From Temnothorax longispinosus (taxonomy: Eukaryota; Arthropoda; Insecta; Hymenoptera; Formicidae), in contig NC_092362.1 of assembly GCF_030848805.1 (NCBI RefSeq), positions 23,011,020 to 23,075,019 of the forward strand: a stretch of DNA of 64,000 nt, written 5' to 3'. A program made the position numbers and the translations under genes. The notes beneath the pieces were generated by a model. It saw only the letters and a list, made by a program, of their open reading frames with translations. It was not told the origin of the DNA and did not search any database. Below, piece by piece: positions 11,913-25,125 of this stretch. The first letter of the stretch is position 1. Each line of letters starts with the position of its first letter.

Positions 11913-14809
11913 GAAGGCAGCAGTATGTGTTGTATAAAATCTTTTATTCTTTTATGGTTTATAAGAAAAATGACGTTACATGTCGCGACAGCGAATTTAA
12001 CACTGCACTCGTTGATCCTTTACATTCTTATCACTTGTGGCGCACAAGGCATTCGCACGGCGTATAAAAACTACTTATCATCCGTAGTCATGGCATTCGC
12101 CGGTATACAATTTTCAACAGAAAAGATACGTTGTTTCCATTGTCGTCGCGCCGTAACACGTACCTGACCGCCATGGCAATTTGTTCGATGGGACACGCGG
12201 GAGGTGGTGAGGAGCAAATAAATAGCGACGATCGCGCAATTAATACTTCCGCCGCACTACGGTCACTCCGGAGGAATCGTCGTCCTTTTTCTTATCGCTT
12301 TCTTCGCGATACTGTCCCTCGAGTTCTGACAGCCCCCGTGCGATTTCTCTGCCGCGCGCGTACCGTCTACGCGACTGGAAGGACAATGGTGACGGAATTC
12401 GCCGGCTATTGGATCACGAGTGACAAGTGATCGGACAGTGTGCGTGGCAATTAACCGCGATTGTCTTTTTGTCCGTCTGGGGAGAGGGGAGTGTCTCGTT
12501 GCCCTCACGCTCCACGGCTATGGTGGACGAAGCTGAGGGATTGGAAGGGTAGCGGATTAAACTAAGCAAACATGACGTAGTGGACGCGCGTGGGACGGAA
12601 CAAGCCGGGTGATAACGATTTGTGGGCGATTCCCGCGACGGTGAGCGAAGCTATGTTGTACTGCTATTGTTTCCTATTGTGAATCGATCGAATTATTTTC
12701 CGCTCAGGATTTTACATCTGGCTTCTACTTTTTCATGGGCAATCTAAAAAACAGTTAATTGTCAATGATAATATAGCTTTATTTAAAATATGGCGAAGCT
12801 GTTATAAAATATAGTATTACATGCATCTGGTTTTCTAAAATCAACTGTTATCTTAGAATTTTAGTTTCAAAAATTTAATTAAAAAATTTAAGTCATAATA
12901 TTTCGTAACCATATCTTACGTAAATATATATATATATTTTTTTTTATGTATATAATATATTAATAGTTTACAAGTTATATAAATACAATTCTTAAATTCT
13001 CAAAACGCCATTTCAAAATCGATAGTAAAAATGACAAAATTTAAACTTGACATAACTTTAAGAAAAATAGCTGTAAATCGATTTTCAAAAAAGGATTTTA
13101 AAGCCCAAGGATTTTACTTTTAAATTCCATCAAGTTTTTTTTCTTGATAACGCTTTTGTTCACAAATGACGCCATTTCCAATCAATCGTGCAAAGTTGAA
13201 AAAAACTTCAATTTTAAGATTATTACATGGAATTAAAAAGAATTCTTTTCTGCAGTTTAGTTTGAGATATTCTGAAAGCTTAAAGTATTATTCTTAATAC
13301 TTACAATTAGTATTCTTTTTGATATAATTTTTTAGAAACAGAACTACGATTTTTTGCTGAATTATCATAATTAAAATAATCAGTACATTTTTATATGTTC
13401 CTTTTATTATTATAACGATCAGCAATATCGACATGTATTCATTTACACATTTACTTATACATTTGTCATTCCTATATATTTTTGCTAAAGTCTTGCAATA
13501 AAAACGTATAAGAAAAATGATAACAGAAGAATGCTCTTATATTTCGATATCTATGTTATAAATAAGTTGATAAATATTCATTCATCTAATGCTCTAAGTT
13601 AAAGTTTTTTATTGATTGGAACGCTTAAATGAAAAAAAGGATACCAATTGGAGAAGCAATTTAGTATAATTAAATTCAATGATTGCTTTTGGAATGACAA
13701 GCGATCGAACCGTGTGTATGTAGGCGTATGTATACATAGCAATAACTTGGGATGTTGCTCTAAGGTATTTCCTGTTTTCTTAAACGGAACAAATTAAAGC
13801 TAAGAAAAACTTGAGATGCAAGTTACAGAGTATGCAAGTTACAGAGATGCAAGTTACAATTACTTTGTAATCTGCGTTTTAGGGTTCTTGTTAACTTTTA
13901 CGAATATTACGTTATTATCTTTTGTCTTTAATTTTAATTGAAAATTTGAAAATTTTTAATTCGTCATATCTCTATTCTTTTGTTCTCTTTCATTTCCTAT
14001 AAAGAGTGGCGAGAAGAAAGCAGATTAATTAAGCGTTAAAAAGATAGTTACAAAAATAATAAAACTTATCGTACTTTGGTTCAAGTTATTATATATTTAT
14101 ATTTAATTCATTAATAAAGTTTCGTTTTTACTCCGTTATTAATTTAATTTTATTGTGCTGCTTGAAATTATTCGTAACGCGCGACTTTGTTTTCTGTATT
14201 TGAAATAATGTATTCGAAAACAGATGGATGGATTAAAAGAAAGAGACACTATCTATTAGCCAGGCAAGTGTGCGCTGGTAATCCGAGCAATAAAGTTCGC
14301 CGGCTGAGCGACAACAGGTAGTAAGAGTGTGCTCGGCAATTAGCCGTGCTATTTTTTTCCTATCAGTCGGGGATTTCTATTCTTCTTTCTCTTATTATTA
14401 TTCCATACGTACTCGGAATAAGAGTTGAAATTTGCGAATATTCTGAATAAAATGATCAAAAAGATACAAACTTTGATACTGATAACAATCCACATGAGAT
14501 AAAATGTGCGTTGGTTATCTTCAAAAATCGATAAAGTTAATTGCAACTGCCACGCCACTTTCAGTAAAAAGAAGTGATAAGCGTAACACGCAAATATTGG
14601 CACAAGCAAAATTAAAAAAAAATTCGCTTTTATATCTTATATATCTACAATGTGTACTTCTTTACCTCATTTTTAAATAGAATTTTTTATTTTTTCGAGA
14701 ATATTGATAATATTAATAATATGGTTTAACATCTACTAATGCTCGATCATTGGCCTTTTTCTTTTTAATTTTTATATTCATACGAGCGTGGTTATTATTT
14801 TTATTTTTA
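11913..14809. other. Non-coding stretch
   Basis: A CpG-rich patch at about 12120-12660 carries overlapping frames up to 99 codons on both strands with no recognised domain. The rest is AT-rich. The only other structure seen is the short tandem repeat at 13814-13858. Confidence 0.5.
13814..13858 (+). repeat. Three-copy 15-bp tandem repeat
   Basis: Three head-to-tail copies of about ATGCAAGTTACAGAG, the first with one extra base and the last diverging at its 3' end. Confidence 0.85.
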
Positions 14810-15169
14810 TTAACCCTTAAATGCCACACCTCTCAAGAATCTCGTAAATGACACATGGGGTCTAAAAGACCCCAGCATGAAAAATGTCTCCTTACTCATT
14901 GATTTTTTGATATTTAGTTATAAAAATTATTTTCAATGTTGTTCAAGGCTTAGAAAAGAGAATAAAATGTTTATATTGTTAAAATTTCAATTTCAACATA
15001 GTATAAAAAATTAAGTAAACTGAGTACTGCTAAGTGTACAAACGGGTAGGTCAATCACTCAACTATCATCAATAGAAGCATGAGTTCCATTTTTGGGGGG
15101 AATATTTGAAAATATATCGATGTAAAGGGTCTGGGGTCCGCTGGACCCCGGGTGGCATTTAAGGGTTAA
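14810..15169. mobile_element. piggyBac-like MITE, 360 bp with TTAA duplication
   Basis: TTAA flanks both ends, and the terminal inverted repeat is CCCTTAAATGCCAC, ending GTGGCATTTAAGGG on the other side. Just inside each end lies a small palindrome: GGGGTCTAAAAGACCCC on the left and GGGGTCCGCTGGACCCC on the right. TTAA target sites with CCC-starting ends and subterminal repeats are typical of piggyBac derivatives. There is no transposase inside. Confidence 0.85.
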
Positions 15170-16133
15170 TAATATTGAAAATAATAATAAGACAATATCT
15201 GTTTGCATAATCAATTATAATTAATTATCGAAGAGTATTGCAGAGCTTCTTAGTCAGTTGACTCAACATATAACTGGGCGAATCTATGCAGGGACACAAT
15301 GAGAATTCGAATCGACACCGTTTGAAACAAGAAGACATTCGTTCCCGAGTCCCACGAGAGCCCGCGGAGGAGAATGGCGTGCGGCAATTTTGTTGAGGAA
15401 ATTATTCCGAGCCATTGCCCCACGAAATGGGTTAGTTGCGATGTAATTGAGACACGAAATAACAGCATCAAACAGATGCTTTACGTCGCGCGCGCTTGCT
15501 CCTATACGATTCCCCCGCCGCAATGTGAATGCTCAGTTGTACCGACGTTTATGATGATATCAAAATTAATCGCACTTCAAAATTCAACCTCCACGTCTCT
15601 CTGATTATAGTGATTATTAAACTGAAAGTCAACGTACCTAATAATCTTGGCGCAAAACTTACTTTTGTACGCTCAATTAATTCTTCACGAGCGCGGGCGC
15701 GATAGTTGATACTCGTAATTTTGTGACAAATGGATATTTAATGATTTCTTTTGACTGTTTTAAATATTTAGAGATTAGTTCGGATTAACTCTTTAACTTT
15801 ATACTGAAAGATTATAGGTTTGAAAATAGGTTTTTTCCGAGTAATCTGAATGGATTGTAACCGATTGTAACGTAAGCACATTAATGTTTTTGGATATTAA
15901 ATATTTGTTTATATTTTATGTTTATCACATATTAGTAAATTATAATTTTTAGAATTATTTGTACAGAAATCTTTCGACTAAAATATGATTTACCTTTTTC
16001 TGTCTTCTACACTTCTATATCTATATCATAAAAAAATCTAATTTTAAGTAACGACTTGCAGTAGCTTTCAAAGTTATATAGTTTTATCTATAATATATAG
16101 TTAAAGGAAGGAATAGAAAAACTCAATTAAGGA

Positions 16134-16158
16134 TACACACACACACACACACACACAA
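16134..16158. repeat. (CA)n microsatellite
   Basis: About 25 bases of alternating AC. Confidence 0.95.
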
Positions 16159-16331
16159 AATGCTAACTGAAGTAATAAGCTCTTATGTGTTAAAAGTTAA
16201 TGGCAACAACAATAAAAAAGAGACAGAAAAATCTTATCTTTGATCCCTTTCCGCTTAGAATATAAAAATATATAGGTATAGTATATGATAAAGTGATAAT
16301 TTCTTTAGTTTTAGATAATTTATACATATAC

Positions 16332-16333
<2 letters not shown>

Positions 16334-16375
<42 letters not shown>
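16334..16375. repeat. (TA)n microsatellite
   Basis: About 42 bases of alternating TA. Confidence 0.95.
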
Positions 16376-16376
<1 letters not shown>

Positions 16377-17344
16377 CGCTATTGTATAAGCCTGTTAATA
16401 TATATTCTTGGAAAGTAGTACACAAATCTTACTCCATTTCGCACCTAAATCGAGAGTTAACATTAAACCAATGTGAAGTATGTAGATACGCGCTTCGCAG
16501 GTTACGCTTGGAGTAGCGTAACACGTAAGCGCATTTAGACGCGGATTACCATTAAGTAAACGCAATTTAACTTTCGGGATGTCACGTTTAATCGACCCGC
16601 GTTTAGACTGTGTGCCCACCGTCGACGTGTGATTCATTTCAAGATGCATCATCAACTAATTAACATCTATATGCATATGCTTCATTTCTGATTTGTTTCA
16701 TTTCCGCGGTACAGTAACTTGGCAATTACAAACTACTGGTTAAATGCCGTTATGCGGCCCCGACTGTGTAATTATGTCGGGCATTCTACAAGTACACGTA
16801 CCGAGTGTACTTCCGTATGGATTTAACGCTGATACGGAATTTCACTCGCATATTGCCAACCCCGCCGGTTTCTGGAGTTGGCCATCGCCTCGTGGGAACC
16901 TTCCGCATACGATTTAAACTGCCCCAAATCCTGGATATAATCCATTTAGGACCGCCTGCACCAACGTCGCTTAAAGCTAAGTTCAATTAAGTTAATTAGA
17001 CTTTCCTCCTATATAGATACTATCTATATTATAGGAAACGTTACATGTTAAAAAAAAATGATGTAAATCATTAATTGTAAGCTGGGTTTATTCAATCCAA
17101 AGTATATCGGTGAAATCCAGGTATTATATCTTTGCGAACTTCAAATTAATCAAGAGATATGCCCAAAACAAGATTTTGGGTCACTATTTCAAAAATATAC
17201 TTATAGAATGAAAAGAACTTAGTCCTATCTTATTAGAGAATTGTGGCTAAAAGTCGAGTTATTAATCACGGTTAATTATTTAGTTCAACATTTATTAATT
17301 ATTAGAAGAAATTTGTGAGAAAATTTGCAATTAAGAATGCCCCT

Positions 17345-17366
17345 CACACACACACACACACACACA
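17345..17366. repeat. (CA)n microsatellite
   Basis: About 22 bases of alternating CA. Confidence 0.95.
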
Positions 17367-20300
17367 TGTGCCGAAATATGTACGGAGCAGTAAATATTCT
17401 AACGTTATGCTATCCGACATTTGCTTCCAATACCGCTCCTCGAGTAATTCTACCGACAATGGCCATCGAGGATTCCCGCGTCCCCCCGAAAATCCCCGAC
17501 ATGAACATCAGCTAAAGCATTTCCTTATTCGAGTGGAACGACGACGCGGCATACAAATCCGCGTAATTGAAATACGAGCGTGGCCGAGCGGGTAAGAGGC
17601 GTTTTACAGTTTTCGGTCGGCGAAACGACTCCACTTTGTCGTTCTCCCGAGGGTAATGCTTATAAATAAATTCGGCCCTTTCTTTTTTACTGTCTGTCCC
17701 CGGGATAGATGTATACGCGCGCGAAGGGCGGCCGATAAAAGTCGAAACAGAGAGCCGGCGAGCGTCGTAAAGTCCGCGGGAGAGAGAGATGAGAATATCC
17801 GCCGATAAAAGGGACTCGTTTCGCTTCAGCTCACGTTGAATTTGGGATAAATCCTTACCTCTCCTGCACATTCTATCTCTCTTTCGCTCTCTCTTTCTTA
17901 CACAGATTTTCCCTTAAAGGAACAAAAGAATTACGACGGCGTAACTTCTGTTTTTTATCGACACTTTTGGTAACGATATCGCCCTTAAAACGATGACCCC
18001 GCTTCTCAGCTGTTTATGCGAAAACTTCGACGATTGCGGTGAATGATACACTGAATCAAATCTGTCCTTTTGTTGGAGAAATAATAGCTACTATTACAGT
18101 ATTGTAATATATACGTTAACTACCTTATATTACGTATATTCTTGATATATACTCATTCACTATACATATTTTAGTATTTTAATTTTTGTCTATGATTCTT
18201 CAATATCGAATGTGCTGAGAAACATCAATTATGAACATTCAAAGTTGGATGTTTTAGGTCTTTAGGTCAATCAGACACATAATAAAAAGTTATTTTATGA
18301 CGATTGTTTTCCTCGATTATTTTTGTACGCTATAAAGTATAAATCCAATACGTCTGTGCTGGCTTCATCCATAAATTTTGCTATATTCGTATGAATCACG
18401 GATTCCAATATTTCAAATTTTATGACTAGAATTGCAACTAGTTCACATTGTGTATTTAACACAAACAGTAATCGAAAGTGGTTAATATAACATTACTGTT
18501 CTAAATCCCGTTTGGTTTATACGTAGTGTATTATCGATATGGTCATATTGGGGATTATAAATTTGCGTTTCTCTCTCTCGGATCAAAATCTGTCCACACG
18601 TCGATGGCATATCTCGTCAATAATTTATACGCTATGCACTAACCGTGTATCGCGTTTCGTTATTTAACAAAAGTGCAAAAATGTAAACGCGCGAAACGCG
18701 AACGCGCGATGCCTACACGGTAATTTTGAAATTTAACAAGTAAAACATATAACGCGCTCGGTCGCGCATTAATTTTGTGTTAGTGCACACCCCGTGTGCG
18801 CGGTGCCCCGACAGTTTTCAGATAATTTCATTACAATAGTTATCGGAAGTTCATATTCCATTAGGTAACTCGGCGTATTTTGTGTTCGCTTCCATCCCTG
18901 TATCTCCTCCTACATCCTACCCCCCGGGTATGCTCTTTTCCCATATCACACCCCTATTTCGCGTTGCGGAGCACGAAACTTTTGCGAGTCATTAATACGA
19001 AAACCGAAATCGGACGTTGTTCGCGACGAAAGAAATATTTTTTCAAGCATCTGAAATCGACAGGTGGCACATCGTGAGCGCAAGCAGATTTGTTGGCTTT
19101 CCAGTCAAGTTTGATAAATCGTTAGTATTAACGAAGCCAACATATAACATGTTTTAATTTACGATATAATAATTTGTGATATAAATAATAAGTTTTTTTT
19201 TGCAAAAATGATGCGTATTTTATGAAAACTTGTCTATTCTCGGTTTTCCTACTTGTAATATGTATTTAAGTTTTATTGGCAATGCAACGTGACATTTATG
19301 TGGACGTCGAGAAATATCATTTCAAATCCGCCCGATAATTTGCGTGGGAAATATTTTAACGATCTCGCAGCAAGTTTGTTTTCACAAAGATGATGAGAAG
19401 TGGTGAAGAATATATGGAGGGGAAAGAAGCTATGAAAGATATGGAGAGAGGCGATAGCGCGAGCTAGATGGAGGGAAAGTAGGATCGTTTATTAAGCACT
19501 CCGTCGGCTTTCGTCACAAATTCTTCGCGGCCGTCGAAATAGAACGCGAAAGTAACCGTGGAAAATTGGAAACTTTCCGCGCGATAAAATCGGACTTAAT
19601 TTTCAATAAATTCACCTCTCTTCCACGGAGCGCGGAGCGCGCTCGCTTTCGTACATGGTTTGACGCTAACTGGAGGGCGAGGAGCTGGAGGAAAGGTAAT
19701 TTACTTGGTAATTATAAAGTTACTGGCTCTCTCCTCGTCCCTCTCTTCGGCGACGCGCGCATAGTTGTGAATATTCAAATGCGATTACATCTATGATCGC
19801 ATAAATTATACGGCCACTCGGCCCTGTCGCCTTCTGCGTGGCGCATTTCGGTAACTTTCTGTTTAACGCTCGTGAAGACTTTAGCGTTCGCTGTGTATAT
19901 ACGGGTTCTCGCGCCTTTAAACAATAGAACCCTATGAAAACGTCACTGAAATAAAGGTGTGTTTCTTTCCGGCACGTCGGAAACTGCATCGCGCGATAAA
20001 ACTTGCCATTTCGCAGGTACGAGTTGTCGAATGGATCGAACCTACGGCTGCCGGTCGTGGAGAAAAAAAAAGGAGAGATCGTTTCGATAAAAACGATATC
20101 GTGTCAGTCGCTTTTATGATCACGTTTTTACTGTACGCCTGGCGGACACGAAGTAAGCTGTTGCGAGTCAGATTGGTAGGTCCGGACCGTTTCAGAAAAA
20201 TTTTGGTCACGAAGAGATGCGAGAGCGTAATTTTTTCTTGCGCGATAAACCCTCGTGTTCCTGGAACATTCGGTAGGTACTCTCGCATCCGGATAAATCC

Positions 20301-23300
20301 GGATAAATAGAATTTTTCGACTCGACTCGTAGCGCAAGTCGACCTGAAATGTACACAATAGTTGAGAAGTGCGATTGTAAGATTAGCTTCCGAAAGCATC
20401 TTGTCCTCCGAAACATTGCTTGTTTACAAAGTTACATAAAGAATCACCGAAGAAATAATTTCTGCGTGCAATTTTGTAAGTTTTGCGGGGTGATAAAATG
20501 GGGGGAAAGTACGTTGGCGAAATAATCACTTCTATATAATCCGGAAGATCTTGTCTCCGGCGCGAAGAACACCCATTTCGTCTATCGAGATAAGGATACG
20601 CGCGCGAAAAACAAGTACCCAGGTACTTATTCGCGTTATCTCAATCGAATAATTAAGAATTGTTTAATTGCTCGCGCGCGGAAGTCCTTATCGCATGGTC
20701 GAAAGAATTCAAGTCATAAATTCCGTAGAGACTTGTTTGGCTTTAAGATAAATCCGTACAAAGTCGCGGAAACCTTATCCCGTGTATTTAATATCTGAAG
20801 CTCTCATCTGCAATCGGTCTGAGGAACAATAATGATATCCAAATGTTTGCTGAACTCGCAGAAAATGTACCTTGCTTGTACCTCTTCCGCACTCATACCC
20901 GAACCAAATTAACGTTAATGTTAATATTAACTTTATCGCGCCGCAGTATAGACGACTATATATATATTCTACCACGGGTTCAAGAATTTCCATGGCATTC
21001 ATCTCGTCACAGATATTGCGGAATCTACTTCGATAGGTTTTTTTTATATTATTAACGATTAATCGTGAATATTAATAGCTGTGATTATTAGAACGAAATA
21101 AATATTAGCGATTATATTTATGATCCATAAACAGGATAGATCGTCACACACTACATAATTCTTCCTGCAATGTAATCATTATTATTTTGCGATCGTATTG
21201 ATTTATCGTGTACCTACATTTAATGAATAAGTTGCGAGATCGATGGCAACGAGGGTCCCTGCTCTCCACGCCCGATCCTTCATAAACCGAATTCTTTTTC
21301 TTCTACTATCGGATCAATAAGCGCCCATAAAGCACACGCGGTCAACTTCATCGCTTATGTCTAACCGGTCTAACGGATGGCGCATATTTACGATATTGTT
21401 CATATAAATATATTAAATATACGTAGAGTATACTGCATATTTATGCATATTTAGTTTTATAAAAATTTGAAAATACTGCGCAGGCAATATTTTCAAATAT
21501 CAGAATTATGTGCTTGTAAGTAGAATAAGAAATAAATTGCATTATTTAAACCTATTCCTGAATTTTTTTAACAATTATATCTCAAAATTTTATTTGTTAA
21601 TTATATCATCTTGAGACGTCAATTGATGCTTAATAATAATTGTTAAAAATTGTGTTTTCCTTAGACAGAGATTATCAAATATAAATATTAATTATTATGT
21701 CTATAAAAGAAGAGATATCGCCCATAAAAAAATTAATTATGGTATAGTTTGATGGGATTGTTTATCTATAAAAGATATTGAATGCCCGTCGCGCGAGAAG
21801 CACGTAAACGCCGCGGTGATTGATCTCGAAATGAAAGCACAAGAAGGTCAGCTCGAGGGAAAGGTCGGTGGGGATGCTTGCGATGTCCCATAAAATGCAC
21901 CCCTCGCCCGCATTCAAGACGGCGGGGGTGGTGGTGGTGGTTCGGTTTCTCTGCCGGCTATTTAGCGCATCTGCCTCCACCTTCGTGCGGAGCAAAAGGG
22001 TTGCGGACGAGAGAGAAAGAGAAAACTGGACGCGTTAGGGGGATTTCTGCCTGTGAATAACGAACGTAAAATTACACTACGCCGATTGTTTAATTTCCGA
22101 AATGTGTTTGTCAATTTATCGTTAATCTGTGTATCAAAACTGTTATTGCAATGCATATATGACAATTTTTTTTAAGATTTTTTTACTCATATGTAGAAAC
22201 AAATTATTCAAACAAAAGGAATTGTAGAAAATAATAATAAGTAATTGACAATATACATTCCAGTTTATGCTGTTTTTTAGCGTCACATAATATCGATTTT
22301 GGGTTCTATTCGTCCAAACGGAAAGTATTCTTGATACAAATGATTAAATTCAGGCAGCAATATGTGATCAAATATGCAACGAAAAGACTAAGTTTTTTAT
22401 TTGTCATCAAAGACAATCTCGAAATACCTTGCTATATTTTTTCCAATAATATTCTTAACAATGTTAACACGTTACGAGGGGTTTCATTAAGATTTCCTTT
22501 TTGTAATCAACGGTTCTTCGGTCATATCGATTCAGTTATATTAACCCGAACGTGATCGGGGATACATGCGAGTAACCGCGAACGCGAATGCGAAACTAGT
22601 GTTGCGGTCTGAGCTTGCAACGATATAATTACCATATACGCGATCCATACTCACGTACGTACAGCCCGAAAACGTATATATCTTCCACAAAGCTTAACAG
22701 ATCATCAAGTGACTTTGGGTCGTATACGTCTTCTATACATATATTAGAGCATATGCACGCACTAACTTGACTAACTTTATATGCGTGCGCGAACGCGTTT
22801 TATCTCACCAGATCACGATACGAGAAACGCCATTTGTAACTCCTTCGTCTCATATATGCACGAGTGCGCGCCTATGTCCGGACTTTCCATTCCATGTCCA
22901 TCAAGTGGACATTAAGAGCGGTTCCGGGGATGCGGTGGAACAGGAAATGGAAAAGGAGAAGTGGCCCGTTTAGCAGATATACACCGTCGCCGCAGGCGTC
23001 GCTGGCAATTGTTCGCTTTCGCATCCTAGGTTTTTAATAAAGATACTATAATTTATTGGATATGCACCGTTGTTGTTGTTGTTATTGCATCGATGTGCGT
23101 TATTGTTAAATGAACGTTTCCATGAGTGGAACGCCGTAAGCTCGGATTATCCAGTAATTCACGATCGATACGCCAAACGAGTGTCGATTTTACGTAAGCG
23201 CGCATATATGCGTAAACGAACAATTTGCATTCGTAATATTCCTGTTGCTTTTGTGTGCCGAATACATGTCCGGGATTTATTTTCGAGATGGTGCCCTACG

Positions 23301-24057
23301 CAGTTTTGATGATATCCAGATTATTAAATTTCATTACGAGAGAGATTTCTCTTTGTAAAATTTCGTTCTTTCGGCTTTAGTTTGTGATATGTTGTAATAT
23401 ATCAAGATTTTTTTCGTGTGCCGTTCAAATGCTCAATCTTTAATAAAAAACGATAAATATTTTTATTTAAATAAGTTATTTGTATCAAATGAATTAGTTT
23501 ATAGAATATGTATTATTGAATTAGTGAATTACAATATTTCAGAAAATATGTTTAACGTTAATACACAAAAATGTTTTTCATAACAACTGACAATAAAATT
23601 TAGAGACTGTGACACATATGTGTGTAATGACAAAAATAATTTGCGGAGATTACAACAAAGTATTCAAATCTCACTTTAAAAAGTGAATAATTTAAGATTC
23701 GTAATATATGAATTTTCCGCACAATTAATAATTAAAAAAGTAATTAGTAAAAGTATAATTGGTAAACAGAAAAAAAGAAGTCTTAATATTGTGCGAAAGT
23801 TCAAAAGTTATTTTTAACACTATTTTATTATTTATTTTTATTATTACCATTTTACTGAAAGGCCTATTTTTTGCTGATTGTATTATTTATTAATTATTCA
23901 TTACGTTATCACCTTTTAAGTCACAATTATTTTTGATAAAGAGAAATATGTGTTTGATGCTTTCTTCATATTTCTGGTATATTTTTTAGGCGGTTTTTAT
24001 TATCTTCATTGGCGATTAATCATTATATTTTATATTTTAACATTATATTTTCTGTTT

Positions 24058-24131
24058 CTTATCATGAAACTTGTTCCCGTTATATATACACTACCTACAC
24101 TACCTATAGCGGAAACAAGTTTCATAATAAG
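24058..24131. other. Hairpin with 22-nt arms
   Basis: Left arm CTTATCATGAAACTTGTTCC pairs with the right arm around 24110-24131 with about two mismatches. The loop is about 30 nt and contains a doubled ACTACCTACACTACCT. It lies 150 bp from the MITE at 24281. It could be a small foldback element or an RNA hairpin; nothing decides between them. Confidence 0.5.
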
Positions 24132-24280
24132 AGCGTATGCATTTAACATAGACATATACCATGCGGAACGCAAAATGCAAAAGATTCGCTCTTGTCGCAT
24201 GGTGCTACGTCGATTTTTCGCGGAGTTATAACATTTTAAAAATTCAGCATAGTGCACTTTTCATGAAAAAACGTCGCTTG

Positions 24281-24626
24281 TACACGGAGAGAATTTTTTG
24301 TTATATTTTACCCTTAAATTCACTACAAACTTGGGACAACTTGACAACCAAGGAATTTTTAAAATATACAAAAGACATTTTACAAACAACGTGATTAAAA
24401 TTACCAAGCAGATTGGTAAATTTTGAAAAATTATTGAAATTTCCTAGATATATCTTACAATTAGTAAAATTAATCAAACATATTTTATATTTTAATGTAA
24501 TAGATATTAATATTTTTTATTATGGTAGATATTAATCAGAATAACTCGCATAAAATTCTTGGTGGTACATGTTGTCCCACAACTACCATGATTTCAGGGT
24601 AAATAAGAGAAAATTCTCTCCGTGTA
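24281..24626 (+). mobile_element. TA-flanked MITE family 1, copy 1
   Basis: The ends are TACACGGAGAGAATTTT and its complement, and both halves continue with similar blocks (TTACCCT, GGGACAAC, CCAAG...AATTTT), so the whole element is an imperfect palindrome. A second copy lies at 55140-55476 in the opposite orientation, with the same ends and matching interior. TA at both borders fits a Tc1/mariner-type derivative. In this copy the flanking CTTG and CAAG extend the palindrome by four bases. Confidence 0.85.
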
Positions 24627-25087
24627 CAAGTGTGTAAACGTACATGTGACAAGCGTGATGCTACGATACTTAAAAAAGTATGGAAAGACGTGTAGTATAA
24701 GTGCTTTGAAACATGATACGTGCGCGAAACGCACGCGCTGGTCGACTTCGCTTTAGATCGATATCATGGATAAATATAATCGCCAATATCTTCGCACAGA
24801 AAAATCATAGCAAAATAATTTTAATCTCATTTTAAAGCTAGAATTTTAACGCTTTCAACCAGTGCAAGATCACTTATCTTCAATAAATAGCGTGCAAGAT
24901 ATCATTGATTAAATAAGAGTAAAATCTGCTCAAACTCTATTATTAAAATAAAAGTATCATCAATATTATATTTAAATTACAATATTTTGATTCAAAATAA
25001 TTATAAGGAACTTATCGATATGATGCATATGTATAGTATGCGAGACTTGACGATAATAACAAATAACGTATATAAATATTAAATTAC

Positions 25088-25125
25088 CTCATGGTTGCTT
25101 TGCGCCGTTGTCTGATACCGTCTAG
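25088..25125 (-). other. Third exon-1-like segment with splice donor
   Basis: On the minus strand, GACGGTATCAGACAACGGCG followed by CAAAGCAACCATGAG is joined to a GTAATT donor. It aligns with the 3' end of the exon at 31027 (GGCATCAGGCGACGGCGG, AGCAACCGTGG, then GTGAGT) and with the exon ending at 34439, with donors at the same place. A two-base length difference breaks any shared frame. It may be an alternative or decayed first exon. The similarity is short. Confidence 0.35.

Larger units (their letters stand above)
15170..24280. other. Non-coding stretch with GC-rich patches
   Basis: CpG-rich patches (about 15300-15560, 17400-17830, 18650-18800, 19480-20700, 21780-22060, 22560-23000) alternate with AT-rich DNA. 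Overlapping frames of up to 155 codons occur on both strands in these patches without recognised motifs. CA and TA microsatellites and one hairpin are listed separately. No exon pair could be supported. Confidence 0.5.

Noticed and set aside
14813..15167. Telomere-like or satellite repeats, and CRISPR-like arrays, in the repeat-rich areas
   Set aside because: No TTAGG arrays or regularly spaced repeats were seen; repeats here are TIR elements and simple microsatellites.
17580..17605. tRNA A-box-like GTGGCCGAGCGGGTAAGAGGCG
   Set aside because: Similar to the Ser/Leu tRNA D-arm region, but no B box or acceptor stem follows at the expected spacing.
18628..18722. Inverted CGCG-rich motif (CCGTGTA...TACACGG) around 18.65 kb
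   Set aside because: Arms are short and interrupted; not enough pairing or flanking duplication to call an element.
20030..20048. B-box-like GGTTCGATCC on the minus strand
   Set aside because: No A box upstream and no cloverleaf can be drawn.
19932..20399. 155-codon minus-strand open frame
   Set aside because: Several long frames on both strands cover the same bases, none with motifs; a composition effect.
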